Shown: positions 23,002 to 33,839, counted from the stretch's first letter. The stretch is DNA of 47,400 bases from Clostridia bacterium (GCA_034926675.1 JAYFQW010000037.1:1-47400), one strand, 5' to 3'. A program made the numbers and translations. Notes: generated by a model from the sequence alone, not told the origin.

Positions 23002-26000
23002 CTACATTGGGCCCGGACCTGACTGTCCGTGGCTTACCACTAGCCTTCCGACCTCCGATTTCTCGCCGCTCTCAGTCACTACGACGTAGAGGTAGAGCCC
23101 GTATGCGAGCGGCCTGCCGTCTGATGATGCAAGGCCCCAGGTATACGAGTTGGCCGTGCTTGGAAGTGCGGCCTTGTGGACGAGGCGTCCTGCAATGTCG
23201 TATACGTACAGCTGACCCGCAGAAGCTATGCTGTAATAGAACGTCACATAGCTCTCTGCAGGGTTGGGCGCGGCAATCACAGGGCGGGAAAGCACCACTA
23301 TGGTGAACTGCTCGCTCGTGGTCTGCGCACTCTCGTTCTCCGTATCGAACGCAGTCACCCTTACTCGATACAACCCGCCCTTGTCGACCTTCGAAGTATC
23401 CCATTCGTACTTCCCGGTGTTCTCCTGCCCGGCCGCAATCATGGCCCAGCCGAAGTTATCTGCGAGATAGTCGTATTCGAAGGTCATGGTGAGCTCATCG
23501 CCGTCTGGGTCTGATGCCTCGTACTCGATGAACCGGACCCCAGTCCAAACCGCGCCGGCCTCGGGCTTTCCGATCTTCACCGTCGGCGCGGTGTTGATCA
23601 CTGTGATCTCGTGCTGGATCGTGCCTGTTAGTCCACCATTGTCGGCGACGGTCAGCTCCACCGTGAACTTGCCCTTCGCTGTGTACTTGTGCTTGGGGCT
23701 CTTCTCAGAACTGCTTACGCCGTCGCCGAACTTCCACAGCCACGTGGCAATCTCGCCATCGTCGGTGGACTCGTCGGCGAACTCCACCTCATCCGTGACT
23801 TTAGCAGGGGAGGGTGCGAATGAGAAGGCGGCGACAGGCGGATCGTTCACGATAGTGAACGGCCCAGCGATGCCTTCATTGGATTCGCCTGCTGGGTCGG
23901 TGGCCACGACTCGTACACGGAAGGAGTCGCCGCCCGCGCCGACGGTCCAGGTATCCCAAGGGTGGGAACCAGTATTGGCGATGTCGGCAGCGAGCTCGCG
24001 CCAGTTCTCGGCGTCGCGAGCCCAGTAGATGTCGATGGCTAGGTCATCTGCTGCATCATCCGGGTCAGCGGCTGTCCACATGATCTCCTTCGTCCCACGC
24101 CACTCTTCACCCGCTGCAGGGGCGGAAATCGTAACGGCAGGGGGGAGATTCAGTTTCAGGGCCACAGGTATTGCCGCGAATGGGCGGTACGGATCGTCAG
24201 CAGAGACGTAGATGTAGAGTGAGTAGGTTCCAGGCGCCGCTGCGGGGGAGCCCAGTGTCACTACAACATCCTGCCTGCCTCCTGCGAGCAGACGGCCAGA
24301 GGTGGGGTTCACCGATATCACTGAGCCAACAGGGGCGAATGCGACTGCCAGGCCATCCTCGATGTAGGACGCGTTGTAGGCGACCTGCAGTCCGTCATCG
24401 CCGATGGCATTTTCGATGCCTAAGGTGGCCGATGACACATCCCCTGGCATGTCTAGATACTGGCAGACGATTGTTCCGTCGGGCCTCAGGATCACCTGGA
24501 ACGTCATGCCCGAGGAACTGCCCCACTGGGGAACACTCTGGAACTCCACGATGAACCGGCGGCCCGGCTCGTCGTAGTAGTAGAACACGTTGGCGCCTGC
24601 TGTTCCCGGATCGAGATCATCCCAGAACGCTGCGATCATATCGTTGGGTTTCGCCCCATCGGGAATCGGGCCGTTGATGTAGAACCCGCGAATCGAGGCC
24701 GAATCGAACGTCAGGTAGCCGTTGGAGGCGATATTCACTGTGGTTTTCGCCTGGCCGTAGAACGGGAACCTGAACGGCAGCGGCACGCTCACTCCTGATT
24801 CATCCGTCAGTGGAACGCGCGTTCCAAGGCTCTCGATCTCGATCCACTCGTATACGGGTCCGTGCTCCTGGTTGCTGTCCATCCACACATAGCCGAACTG
24901 ATCGGGTCCGCCGGCGCCTGCACCTGCGTACCCCCTGGGTTCAAGCGCATACTCGCCCTTGGAGTGCGCTGCCGAGGCGTACTGCTTCCACTCAGGGCTC
25001 TGGGCGAAGCTCGGCGCCACGCCCACCGTGAAGTTCATCGGGGCAGCCCCTGTATTGCTCACGTTCAGATTTGTCTGGATTTCCGAGCCTGCCGCGATGA
25101 CCTCGTTGAAGCTCAGGGGTTCAACCCCTAGTGTGGGGAGCCATTTCACGGAGATCGCCGTCTTGATGGATGCCTCGACTCCGTTCTCATCCACTGCGTG
25201 CACCCTTGCTTCATACTCCCCAATGCTGGAGTAGACGTGCTCCGCGTGGGCGTTATGCACAGGATCAGACCCATCGCCGAACTCCCACCACACATCTACT
25301 ACTGGCACAGCTCCCGGAGTCACCGTGGCATCGAAGCTCACGGAGAGCGGCGGTTGCCCAATTTGGGGAGCAGCGGTCACGCCAGTGATGGACGGGCCTG
25401 CCTGTATGTGAATGAGCAGGTCCACATTGAGCGCTGCATTGAACGGGTCATTCGTCGTGATCTCGATGTGCTTATGGACGTCGTCGCCGGGCATGCCGAT
25501 CTCGCTGCCGACGAACGTGACCGCAAGCTCGCAGACTGCTCCGGCGCCCACAGTTCCACTAGTGGGGTCGACTGTGATTCCGCGGGCTATCGGCATCTCG
25601 GTATTGACCAGGTAGACGTACTTGTTGTCCTGCGACGTGACCCACAGATTGCCGTCTGTATCCAGCTCCATCCCGGCCCCGCTGTAATTGAGCCCGGCGG
25701 GGTGTGGGAACTGTGCAATCACGGCTCGTGAGGCCACATCGATCGCGTAGATCATGTCGGGCGATCCGTTGTTCGATACAAACAGGACGCCATTGGGATG
25801 CCACGCCAGTCCTGCTATGCCCACTGGGAAGGCCCACTGCTCAATGACCGCGCCGGGAATATCCCAGCTTGGTCCCTTGACGTGGTATATGATGTCCTGA
25901 TTCCATCCACCGATGTAGAAGGTGTCGTCACCAGCGTTGTAGGCCAGCCCCCGCTGGGATACCGAGGTCCATGAGCCTCCGGATGTGATGCTCATCATTA

Positions 26001-29000
26001 CTGCGCCGGTGGCCGCGTTGAGGCCGTAGATTCCATTGTCGCCTCCCACATTCACTTGCCACACCAGATTTCGGGCCGCATCGTAGGCCATATCGCCAGG
26101 CCAGGATCCTGCCCACGGAGTGGCGAAGATGGTTCCGGTGTGGGCCCCGGCGGGTGTGACCACGTGATCCTTCTTCGGCGACGGATCGGCTATCCAAACG
26201 TTCGCGCCGTCGAAGCCCACTCCCCAGGGATTATCGATGCTCGCCGGAGCGGGCCACGATGCTATCACATCGCCGATGGCGTTTGGCCTTACTGAGGCTG
26301 CAATCCGCTCTACCACTTCAGTGCTGAGTGGATCGTACAGCCCTTCGGCACTCGTCGCGCTGGTCATGGAGGCGAATCCGACCCTCTTGGGCATGGCTAT
26401 CAGAGGAGCTGGTCCGCCTTTCACCTTAGCGGAGAAGGTGAGAGGCGCATTGCCTGCACTGTTCTTCACAGCCACGGTCCTCGAAGCTGTCGCGTTCGCC
26501 GCCAGGGTGAGTTCTATGGACGTGGGCTCCACTTCAGCGTGGGGAAGGGGCCTCACATCGATCGCGAAGCTCGCCTTCGCCTGTGCGCCAAGGGCATCGG
26601 TGACAGTGAACACGGCCGTGTATGCCCCAGCTGCAGTGTAGGTGTGCACTGCGTCGAGGGCCGTCGATGAGGAACCGTCGCCGAAATCCCAGCCGTAGGA
26701 CGCAACCTGCGTTTCGGGAGCGGAGTAGGCCGCGTGGAATGCCACCTGAAGCGGGGGTTCGCCAATGAGAGGCATTGCGCTTGCCTCGGTGATCACGGGC
26801 GGCCTCGCTACATTCACGTCCACTGGGACCATGATCATGGGGTACTCAGTGTCGTTGGTGTAGAGAACAATCGCGCCGCTGTGCGAGCCGGGGCTCAGGC
26901 GCTCACTGTTCACTGCTACAGTGATCTGTTCAGACCCGCCTGCCGCCACCGTTCCGTTCCTAGGGCTCCAGGTGAGCCATCTGGCAAGCGTTGGGCCGAG
27001 GTCTGTTTCCACTAGGTACATGGTGTTGTTTCCCTGGGATGCGATCCACAGGTTGCCTTCGGAATCGAATTCGCACCCGGCGCCGCTGTATGTTAGCCCT
27101 GCAGGGTGCGGGAACTGCGCTACGACAGAATGGCTCACTGGGTCGACGAAGTACACCATATCCGGTTCTCCGTTGTTCGTGACCGCCAGGATGTTCGCCA
27201 TCGGATGGTAGGCTAGCCCTGCGATGGCAACCGGCATGGACCACTGATCAATGACCCCGCCCGGGTCGGCCCATGTCTCACCCTTGATGTGGTATATGAT
27301 GTCCTCGTTCCATCCGCCGATGTAGAACGTGTCGTCGTTGGAGTTGTAGGCCAGGCCCCGCTGGGAGGTTCCTGCCCACGCCCCGGTGGTTATGGACCCG
27401 AGCACTGCGCCAGTGTCCGGGTTGAGCTTGTAGATCCCGTTATCCCCTCCAACGTTCACTTGCCAGACGCTCTCACCAGTGAACGCCATGTCAGCAGCCC
27501 AGCTGCCTCCGAAGGATGTATCCCAGATCTTCCCGGCGTACGCTCCGTCGGCGGTGACCACGACGTCTTTCAGTGCGTCGGGGTCGCCGATGATCACATC
27601 GCTTGTGTCCCAGTTCGCCCCCACGCCCCAGGTGAGCGTAACAGGCGCGGGAGAGGTCCAGCTCGCAATCACCGTGCCTACTGCACTGGGCAGCCACGGC
27701 GAGCGCTCGCAGTTCTCGTTTGGCTTGTATAGGCCGGATGCCGTTATCCTGCAGTGGTCGGCTGCCCCAGAATATGCCAGCCTTTCAGGCATATGCACCG
27801 AGTTGGCAGGCGCTTCGCTTCCGAATGCCAACCGGCCTGGCCCAGCATTGGACAGGGTCAGTGTTCTTTCGGCAATCTGGCCCTGAGCCATGGTGAGTCG
27901 GAACTGGCTCGGTGTCCAGGAGGCCGCTGGGGGCTGCTCAACCCGGACCTTCACATCAGCAGTGACCACATAGCCGTCGTTGTCAACTGCTGTGAAAGTC
28001 GCAGTGTACAGCCCATCGGATGCGTAGGTGTGCTCTGCGACGAATTCATGGACAGCGGGCGCGCCATCACCGAAGGTCCAGTACTTGTGAGCGATGGCCC
28101 CGTCGGGATCGCCCGCTGCAGCTACGAACTGGAAGTTCATAGTGACTGGGCCTTGAGGCGGGTTGACCCCGCAGGCCGTGATCACCGGCGACTGGTTGGG
28201 GATCACATTGACCTGCACAGGCACGACCGTCACTGGCTTCCGCACGTCGTTGGTCTCGAGGACCACTGCGCCTTCGAGCGAACCGGACTGGACTGGAGTG
28301 AGGTCGACCACGACATCAAGCTCCATACTTGCGCCTGGAGCTATGGTTCCGCCTGCTGGATCGAGAGAGAGCCACGCAAACGGCCATATCTTGATGGCGA
28401 GGCCGTTCTTCATGTATCCTGCAGTGTTGTACAGAATCTGCAGGCCGTCGTCGCCAGCGCCGTTTTCGATGCCCACAGTTCCGTCTTTCGCATACGAAGC
28501 AGAGGAGAATGTCATGTCGAGATACTGGTAGATGATAGTGCCGTTGGGGTAGAGGATAACCTGGAATGTGTATGACCCATTCGTGTAGTATCGCGGCGCC
28601 TGATTGTACTCGACGATGAACCGGTCATTTGCCGCGTCGTAATACTGGAACACACCGCCGCCTGCAGGAGCTCCCGCGGGCCGCAGATCGTCCCAGTAGA
28701 CCGCCATGAGATCGTTCGGCAGGCGCGGGTTGGGGATCGGGTCATTCGAGTATGGCATTGATCCGGTGGCGCCGAATGTGAGATGCCCGTTGGCGTTCAC
28801 CTTCACGGAGGTGCGCGTCTGTCCATAGAAGGGGAATGCCCATGGCAAGGCCACATCGACGTATTCGTCGTCGGTGAGCCCTGAGAGTTGGGTTCCAACT
28901 CCGCTGATCTCAACCCAGTCGAAAACGGGCCCGCCTGCGGCGTCGGAATCCTTCCACATGTAGCCGAAGGCATCTGGTCCGCCTGCCCCAGTGGGGAAGG

Positions 29001-32000
29001 CGCCGGATGGGCGAGGATCCACGTCATCCTTGCCTCCCGCTTCCCACATCTCAGTCGGTTCCACGGGTTTCCTGAATATCTCAGGAACGGACGAGGTGAC
29101 AGCTGTCGCAGTGAACACAAGCGCGGCGTCGCCCGTGTTGGTCACGGTGAGCTTCTCTTGCCGCGACCTATGCGCGCGGACCGCGGAAGCGATCGCCGGA
29201 GGCTCAACCGATGCCTTGGGAAGGTCGCGGACGACGATGTGAACACTCTCAGCATCAGTCAGGCCGTCGTCGTCGGTGATGGTGAGGACGGCATCGTACT
29301 CTCCATCATTCTCATAGACGTGAGTCGCCGTGAGTGTTCCCATCGCGTGGGCGCTTCCATCGCCGTAATCCCATTCGATCTCGGCGATGTGGCCGTCGCT
29401 ATCGCTCGCCTGCGCGGCGAATTCCACGGTGAGCGGGGCCTTTCCAGCCCACGGCTGAGCGGCAAGACTGGAGATGACTGGAGGAATCACCGATTCCACG
29501 TGAAGAAGAGTGTCAACGGTGACCTCGGGTCGCTCGGGGTCATTGCTCTCGATCACCACGTCTGCCGCGTAGTCTCCTTCAGGCAGATGGTCAGCGAAGA
29601 AGAGCACTTCCAGATCCGCAGTATCACCCGGCGCCACTGTTCCTTCGGTGGGGAACAGCATGGCCCAGCCGGGAATGAACACGACTGCCAGGTCGTCGTG
29701 GACATACGGCTGGTTGTATGCCGCCTGAAGTCCATCCGAGCCAGTGGAGTTCTCGATTCCTATGGTGGCCTCGTTAAGACGCGAGCCGGCCATAGTCTTG
29801 TACTGATAGATGATCCCGCCCTGGGGAGCCAGTATGGCCTGGAAGGTGTATGGCCCTCCACTTCCAAGCCTGGGTATGCTGTCCCACTGGACGATGAACC
29901 CTTCGTCGTCGGCCAAGTAGTACACGTGACCGCCTGCGCTCGGGTTCAGATCGTCCCAGAAGACGGCCAGCAGGTCGTTGGGAGCGGCTGACGACGGAAT
30001 CGCTGCGTTCGACCAGGATGACCCGGATGCTCCAAACGTGAGATACCCGTTGGAACATATGCGGACCTGGGTCTTGGGCTGGCCGTAGAACGGGAATGTG
30101 AACGGCAGGTCCACCAGCTGGCTTCCATCATCGGATAGCGTGATCTCAGTGCCAACAGCGGAGATGTCGTTCCACTCTGGTTCGCCAACCCCCGGCTCGT
30201 CGGAGTCCATCCAGAAGTAGCCGTATTGGTCGGGGCCTCCCGAACCGAGCTTCCCGATCTTTGCGCCGGCAGCGGTTTGCTCCACTCTGCCGAGGAGCCT
30301 GACTGCGGCTGTGTAGTTCAGGTCTCCCAGACCGGAGTTGGTTATCGTGACGAACCTCGCGTCTTGCTCACCCCAGCGGAGGCTGCACTGGAGCGAGGTC
30401 GGATCCACCCCTATCACAGGCGGGAAGAACACCTGGATCCTGATGACCGCAATGCTCTCAATGCCGGAGTCGTTGAGAACATGGAACGAGGCATCATACG
30501 AGCCTTGATCTGTGTAGGTGTGATCCACATTGTACTCGTGCACTGGAGACGACCCGTCTCCGAACTCCCACCACACATCAACGATCTGGCCTGTAGGCGC
30601 CATCGCCGATGCGGTGAATGCGACCTGAAGTGGGGGAGGCCCGTACGTGGGGTCAGCTGTCGCGGAAGTTATCACTGGTGCGCCGCCTGCGGTGAGTGCG
30701 GCGGCAGCGTTAAGACGCCCACCCGTGAGGACCTTCCCCTGGAAGGCTGGCTTCACGTCTACTGTGCCCAGGATGGTGTCCTTCACGTTGGGCATGCCAG
30801 GGGACCAGCCCGCGGCGCCGGGGTACAGAGGCATCTCGGGGTACCTCGCATGCACCAGCGCTGCTGCTCCCGACACGTGAGGGGTGGCCATGGATGTGCC
30901 GTAGAAGAATGCGTAGTTCTCTGTGGGGGTAGGAGGAACGGGGTCAGGGGGCACCGTGGATAGTATGTATCCTCCGGGAGCGAACAGGTCCACGCTCACA
31001 GGGCCCCAGCATGTGCTCCACCAATCCGGGTAGCTGCAGGGTTCGTCGTTCTGCATGCTGGCTGCCACTGATATGATGTTGGACGAGTCATAGCTCGATG
31101 GATAGTGGGGGCTGACATCGGTGTTCGCGCCGCTATTGCCTGCGGCGCATACCACCAGCATCCCCGAGGCCTCGATTGCATCCTTGAGCGCCTGCTCGTA
31201 CCCGCCTCCGCCCCAACTGCAGGAGGCGAGGACGGCGCCCTTTCCGGCGGCATACTGAAGCGCAAGGATTGCGTCGGAAGTGTAGCCTCCATCGGGGCCG
31301 ATGAACTTTAGCACAATCACCTTGACGTTCCAGTTGATGCCTGCAACACCCATCGCGTTGTTCGACACTGCTCCGATTGTGCCTGATGTATGTGTTCCGT
31401 GCTCGTCATTGAGGTATCCGTTACTATCTCGCTCATTGGGATCGAACACTGAGTTGTCGCCGTTGAAGTAGTCCCATCCATTGACGTCATCGACATAGCC
31501 GTTGTGGTCATCATCAACTCCGTTGCCTGGTATCTCGCCTGGGTTCACCCAGATGTTCGGCGCGAGGTCAGGGTGGTGAATGTAGGCGCCGGTATCTATG
31601 ATGGCTACTACAACATCTCCGGAGCCTGTGTGCTGCTCCCACGCCTCCGGAGCATCGATGTCAGCATCATTGACTGGGCTTCCGCTCATCTCAGGATCCT
31701 TGTAGGCAGGAGGCAGATTCTCGTTGTGAAGGCCCCACATCTCTGCAAACCTAGTGTCGTTGGGTATGACGGGGACCTGGTCGACGTAAACCTTGTAGTC
31801 TCGCTCAGCATACAGCACGCCGGGCATGCGGGACAGCTCAGCCACTGCCGCATCGGGAGTGACCCCTGAAGGCAGCTCCACCACGCCTATGGTCACACCC
31901 TCAGGCGACTCGAAGCTGGGGCTGAAGCTGGTTACCCTGCGTATAGTGTATCCGAGTCGCTCGATGGTTGCGCCTGCCGCTGTGGCGCTGATAGAGTCTG

Positions 32001-32187
32001 TCCGAACCTCGCTTGAGAAGCGGACGATCACCCGGTTCGGATGGTATTCCCCGGGGCCGGGCTGCCAGCCGCCGTGGAGGCCTGCGGGAGCGCCCTTGGC
32101 CAACGCTGATCCTCCTGTGAAGAAGGCAAGGATCAGCAGTATGGCCATGGCCGTCAGAAGAACCGAGGTACGCTGGTTCTCTGCCAT
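23002..32187 (-). CDS. Giant secreted subtilisin-family protease with PKD, beta-sheet and propeller modules
   Basis: A 3061-residue S8 protease. Signal peptide at 1-30, an inhibitor-type propeptide to about 135, and the catalytic domain at about 150-500 with Asp198 (IIDTGAYIHH), His263 (EHGTHTSG), oxyanion Asn351 (CAAGNSGAN) and Ser432 (YGTSMATPH). Then follow modular repeats. There are six PKD domains (WxFGDG core; near 30,600, 29,400, 28,100, 26,700, 25,300 and 23,700). Three copies of a roughly 200-residue module with WMDSD, FPFYGQ and WDDL lie near 30,200-29,600, 28,950-28,350 and 24,900-24,300. Two NHL/propeller-like modules with LVWQVNVGGDNGIY lie near 27,750-26,950 and 26,350-25,550. 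The end carries a FlgD/type-IX-like sorting domain (APNPAESYVTFYY, YDIAGRLVHK). ATG 32187 has AAGGAGAG upstream; the frame extends to 32382 without family similarity. Extracellular protein degradation is expected. Confidence 0.88.
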   Translation of the reverse strand: MAENQRTSVLLTAMAILLILAFFTGGSALAKGAPAGLHGGWQPGPGEYHPNRVIVRFSSEVRTDSISATAAGATIERLGYTIRRVTSFSPSFESPEGVTIGVVELPSGVTPDAAVAELSRMPGVLYAERDYKVYVDQVPVIPNDTRFAEMWGLHNENLPPAYKDPEMSGSPVNDADIDAPEAWEQHTGSGDVVVAIIDTGAYIHHPDLAPNIWVNPGEIPGNGVDDDHNGYVDDVNGWDYFNGDNSVFDPNERDSNGYLNDEHGTHTSGTIGAVSNNAMGVAGINWNVKVIVLKFIGPDGGYTSDAILALQYAAGKGAVLASCSWGGGGYEQALKDAIEASGMLVVCAAGNSGANTDVSPHYPSSYDSSNIISVAASMQNDEPCSYPDWWSTCWGPVSVDLFAPGGYILSTVPPDPVPPTPTENYAFFYGTSMATPHVSGAAALVHARYPEMPLYPGAAGWSPGMPNVKDTILGTVDVKPAFQGKVLTGGRLNAAAALTAGGAPVITSATADPTYGPPPLQVAFTASAMAPTGQIVDVWWEFGDGSSPVHEYNVDHTYTDQGSYDASFHVLNDSGIESIAVIRIQVFFPPVIGVDPTSLQCSLRWGEQDARFVTITNSGLGDLNYTAAVRLLGRVEQTAAGAKIGKLGSGGPDQYGYFWMDSDEPGVGEPEWNDISAVGTEITLSDDGSQLVDLPFTFPFYGQPKTQVRICSNGYLTFGASGSSWSNAAIPSSAAPNDLLAVFWDDLNPSAGGHVYYLADDEGFIVQWDSIPRLGSGGPYTFQAILAPQGGIIYQYKTMAGSRLNEATIGIENSTGSDGLQAAYNQPYVHDDLAVVFIPGWAMLFPTEGTVAPGDTADLEVLFFADHLPEGDYAADVVIESNDPERPEVTVDTLLHVESVIPPVISSLAAQPWAGKAPLTVEFAAQASDSDGHIAEIEWDYGDGSAHAMGTLTATHVYENDGEYDAVLTITDDDGLTDAESVHIVVRDLPKASVEPPAIASAVRAHRSRQEKLTVTNTGDAALVFTATAVTSSVPEIFRKPVEPTEMWEAGGKDDVDPRPSGAFPTGAGGPDAFGYMWKDSDAAGGPVFDWVEISGVGTQLSGLTDDEYVDVALPWAFPFYGQTRTSVKVNANGHLTFGATGSMPYSNDPIPNPRLPNDLMAVYWDDLRPAGAPAGGGVFQYYDAANDRFIVEYNQAPRYYTNGSYTFQVILYPNGTIIYQYLDMTFSSASYAKDGTVGIENGAGDDGLQILYNTAGYMKNGLAIKIWPFAWLSLDPAGGTIAPGASMELDVVVDLTPVQSGSLEGAVVLETNDVRKPVTVVPVQVNVIPNQSPVITACGVNPPQGPVTMNFQFVAAAGDPDGAIAHKYWTFGDGAPAVHEFVAEHTYASDGLYTATFTAVDNDGYVVTADVKVRVEQPPAASWTPSQFRLTMAQGQIAERTLTLSNAGPGRLAFGSEAPANSVHMPERLAYSGAADHCRITASGLYKPNENCERSPWLPSAVGTVIASWTSPAPVTLTWGVGANWDTSDVIIGDPDALKDVVVTADGAYAGKIWDTSFGGSWAADMAFTGESVWQVNVGGDNGIYKLNPDTGAVLGSITTGAWAGTSQRGLAYNSNDDTFYIGGWNEDIIYHIKGETWADPGGVIDQWSMPVAIAGLAYHPMANILAVTNNGEPDMVYFVDPVSHSVVAQFPHPAGLTYSGAGCEFDSEGNLWIASQGNNTMYLVETDLGPTLARWLTWSPRNGTVAAGGSEQITVAVNSERLSPGSHSGAIVLYTNDTEYPMIMVPVDVNVARPPVITEASAMPLIGEPPLQVAFHAAYSAPETQVASYGWDFGDGSSSTALDAVHTYTAAGAYTAVFTVTDALGAQAKASFAIDVRPLPHAEVEPTSIELTLAANATASRTVAVKNSAGNAPLTFSAKVKGGPAPLIAMPKRVGFASMTSATSAEGLYDPLSTEVVERIAASVRPNAIGDVIASWPAPASIDNPWGVGFDGANVWIADPSPKKDHVVTPAGAHTGTIFATPWAGSWPGDMAYDAARNLVWQVNVGGDNGIYGLNAATGAVMMSITSGGSWTSVSQRGLAYNAGDDTFYIGGWNQDIIYHVKGPSWDIPGAVIEQWAFPVGIAGLAWHPNGVLFVSNNGSPDMIYAIDVASRAVIAQFPHPAGLNYSGAGMELDTDGNLWVTSQDNKYVYLVNTEMPIARGITVDPTSGTVGAGAVCELAVTFVGSEIGMPGDDVHKHIEITTNDPFNAALNVDLLIHIQAGPSITGVTAAPQIGQPPLSVSFDATVTPGAVPVVDVWWEFGDGSDPVHNAHAEHVYSSIGEYEARVHAVDENGVEASIKTAISVKWLPTLGVEPLSFNEVIAAGSEIQTNLNVSNTGAAPMNFTVGVAPSFAQSPEWKQYASAAHSKGEYALEPRGYAGAGAGGPDQFGYVWMDSNQEHGPVYEWIEIESLGTRVPLTDESGVSVPLPFRFPFYGQAKTTVNIASNGYLTFDSASIRGFYINGPIPDGAKPNDMIAAFWDDLDPGTAGANVFYYYDEPGRRFIVEFQSVPQWGSSSGMTFQVILRPDGTIVCQYLDMPGDVSSATLGIENAIGDDGLQVAYNASYIEDGLAVAFAPVGSVISVNPTSGRLLAGGRQDVVVTLGSPAAAPGTYSLYIYVSADDPYRPFAAIPVALKLNLPPAVTISAPAAGEEWRGTKEIMWTAADPDDAADDLAIDIYWARDAENWRELAADIANTGSHPWDTWTVGAGGDSFRVRVVATDPAGESNEGIAGPFTIVNDPPVAAFSFAPSPAKVTDEVEFADESTDDGEIATWLWKFGDGVSSSEKSPKHKYTAKGKFTVELTVADNGGLTGTIQHEITVINTAPTVKIGKPEAGAVWTGVRFIEYEASDPDGDELTMTFEYDYLADNFGWAMIAAGQENTGKYEWDTSKVDKGGLYRVRVTAFDTENESAQTTSEQFTIVVLSRPVIAAPNPAESYVTFYYSIASAGQLYVYDIAGRLVHKAALPSTANSYTWGLASSDGRPLAYGLYLYVVVTESGEKSEVGRLVVSHGQSGPGPM

Positions 32188-32417
32188 GTATGGCTCTCTC
32201 CTTCCTGTGTTCGTCGTGATAATTCGCTGTAAACTGACAGTGGACAGTATACGTTGAAGCGCAAGACCACCCCCGCGCATATTGACCATGGCGCCGCGGC
32301 CTACTGCCAAGCCGGGCGTCACGGCCAAGTGCCAGATTTGATGTGCAATACGGCATATGGACACCGGAATCCTGCCGTTCACGGAATGTTACGAATACTG
32401 TCACGTGAGGCAGACGT

Positions 32418-33839
32418 TCAGGCTTTTTCGATCTCGTGCACCTTTATGAGGTTTGTGGTTCCCGCGACTCCAACGGGAACGCCCGCCGTTATTACGACGG
32501 TGTCACCTGGGTAGACCAGCCCTGCTTGGAGGGATCTTGCTGTGGCTATGTTGATCATCTGGTCGGTTGTTTTGATGTCTTCACCTACCACTGGAAACAC
32601 ACCCCACAACAGGTTCAGGAACCTCGCCGTGCGCTCATCGGGCGTCACTGCTACTATCTTGGTTCGAGGGCGGTGCTTCGACACCATTCTGGCAGTCCAG
32701 CCCGACACTGTGGATGTGATAATGGCGGCAGCGTTCACCTCTGCGGCTATCTGCACTGTCGCGTGGCCGATGGCATCGGTCACAGATGACGCGGCCCCGA
32801 TCGCCCGATAGGTTACGGCCTCAGAGAACTGCAGGGCGGTTTCGGTCCTCTCGGCGATCCTGGCCATGGTGCGTACTGACTGCACAGGGTACTTGCCTTG
32901 CGCGGTCTCGCCACTGAGCATTACTGCATCAGTTCCATCGAAAACGGCATTGGCCACATCGCTGACTTCTGCGCGGGTGGGGTGGGGGTTTCTCGTCATG
33001 GAATCCAGCATCTGCGTGGCGGTGATGACCGGCTTGCCCGCCTTTCTGGACTTGTGTATCATCTGCTTTTGGATGATCGGCACATCTTCAGCGGGAAGCT
33101 CCACTCCCATGTCGCCCCTTGCCACCATGAGGCCGTCGGCTGCCCTGAGGATGGAATCAAGGTTCTCGATTCCATCCCTGCTCTCGATCTTAGCGATCAC
33201 TGGGATTCCGGACCCGTTGGCAGCGAGGAACTGCTTGATCTCTGCCACATCCGACGCGTTCCTGATGAAAGAGGCGGCGATGATATCCACCCCGTACTCT
33301 ATTCCGAAGATGAGATCGCTCCTATCGGCATCGGAAAGGGCGGGGAGGTTCAGCTTCTTCCCGGGAAGCGAGAGCCGCTTGTGGTCGCCTAGCTGTCCGC
33401 CGACCATGACCCGGCACTCCACCGATGATCCTGCCACTGACTTGACCTCTAGCTCGAGGAGCCCATCATCGAGAAGCAGACGGTCGCGGGGTACAACCGT
33501 CGCCGGAAGCCCCGCGTAGTTCACGCTCACGATGCTGGAACTCCCAACTACTGGCTCAGTCGTAAGCGTGAAAGCATCTCCTGCGTTGAGGGTGATCATC
33601 TTATCGGCGAATGTGCCTATGCGAATCTCGGGCCCCTTGGTGTCCAGCAGGATGGCGATGGGCCGGCCGAACTCAGCCTCCACAGTGCGAATGCGCGCTA
33701 CCCGTGCCGCATGCTCCTCATGGGATCCGTGAGAGAAGTTGAGCCTCGCCACGTCCATGCCTGCCGCGGTGAGCTGTCGGAGCCGTTCGATATCCTCACT
33801 TGCTGGTCCTATGGTGCAGACGATCTTCGTTTTTCTCAT
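32418..33839 (-). CDS. pyk: Pyruvate kinase
   Basis: A 473-residue glycolytic enzyme converting phosphoenolpyruvate and ADP to pyruvate and ATP. The N-terminus MRKTKIVCTIGPAS is the family start. NFSHGSHEEH follows. IAKIESRDGIEN holds the catalytic Lys, and MVARGDMGVELP holds the metal-binding Glu/Asp region with PVITATQMLDSM after it. SGETAQGKYP and the C-terminal allosteric domain (about 345-473) complete it. The length equals the short form of E. coli PykF; the extra PEP-utilizer domain found in Bacillus pyk is absent. ATG 33839 was chosen by family alignment with AAAGGTG nine bases upstream. The frame extends to 34007 without similarity. A hairpin separates it from the zinc-ribbon gene. 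Confidence 0.95.
   Translation of the reverse strand: MRKTKIVCTIGPASEDIERLRQLTAAGMDVARLNFSHGSHEEHAARVARIRTVEAEFGRPIAILLDTKGPEIRIGTFADKMITLNAGDAFTLTTEPVVGSSSIVSVNYAGLPATVVPRDRLLLDDGLLELEVKSVAGSSVECRVMVGGQLGDHKRLSLPGKKLNLPALSDADRSDLIFGIEYGVDIIAASFIRNASDVAEIKQFLAANGSGIPVIAKIESRDGIENLDSILRAADGLMVARGDMGVELPAEDVPIIQKQMIHKSRKAGKPVITATQMLDSMTRNPHPTRAEVSDVANAVFDGTDAVMLSGETAQGKYPVQSVRTMARIAERTETALQFSEAVTYRAIGAASSVTDAIGHATVQIAAEVNAAAIITSTVSGWTARMVSKHRPRTKIVAVTPDERTARFLNLLWGVFPVVGEDIKTTDQMINIATARSLQAGLVYPGDTVVITAGVPVGVAGTTNLIKVHEIEKA

Noticed and set aside
28888-29991. 367-codon plus-strand frame
   Set aside because: Shadow of the giant protease; no RBS and no similarity.
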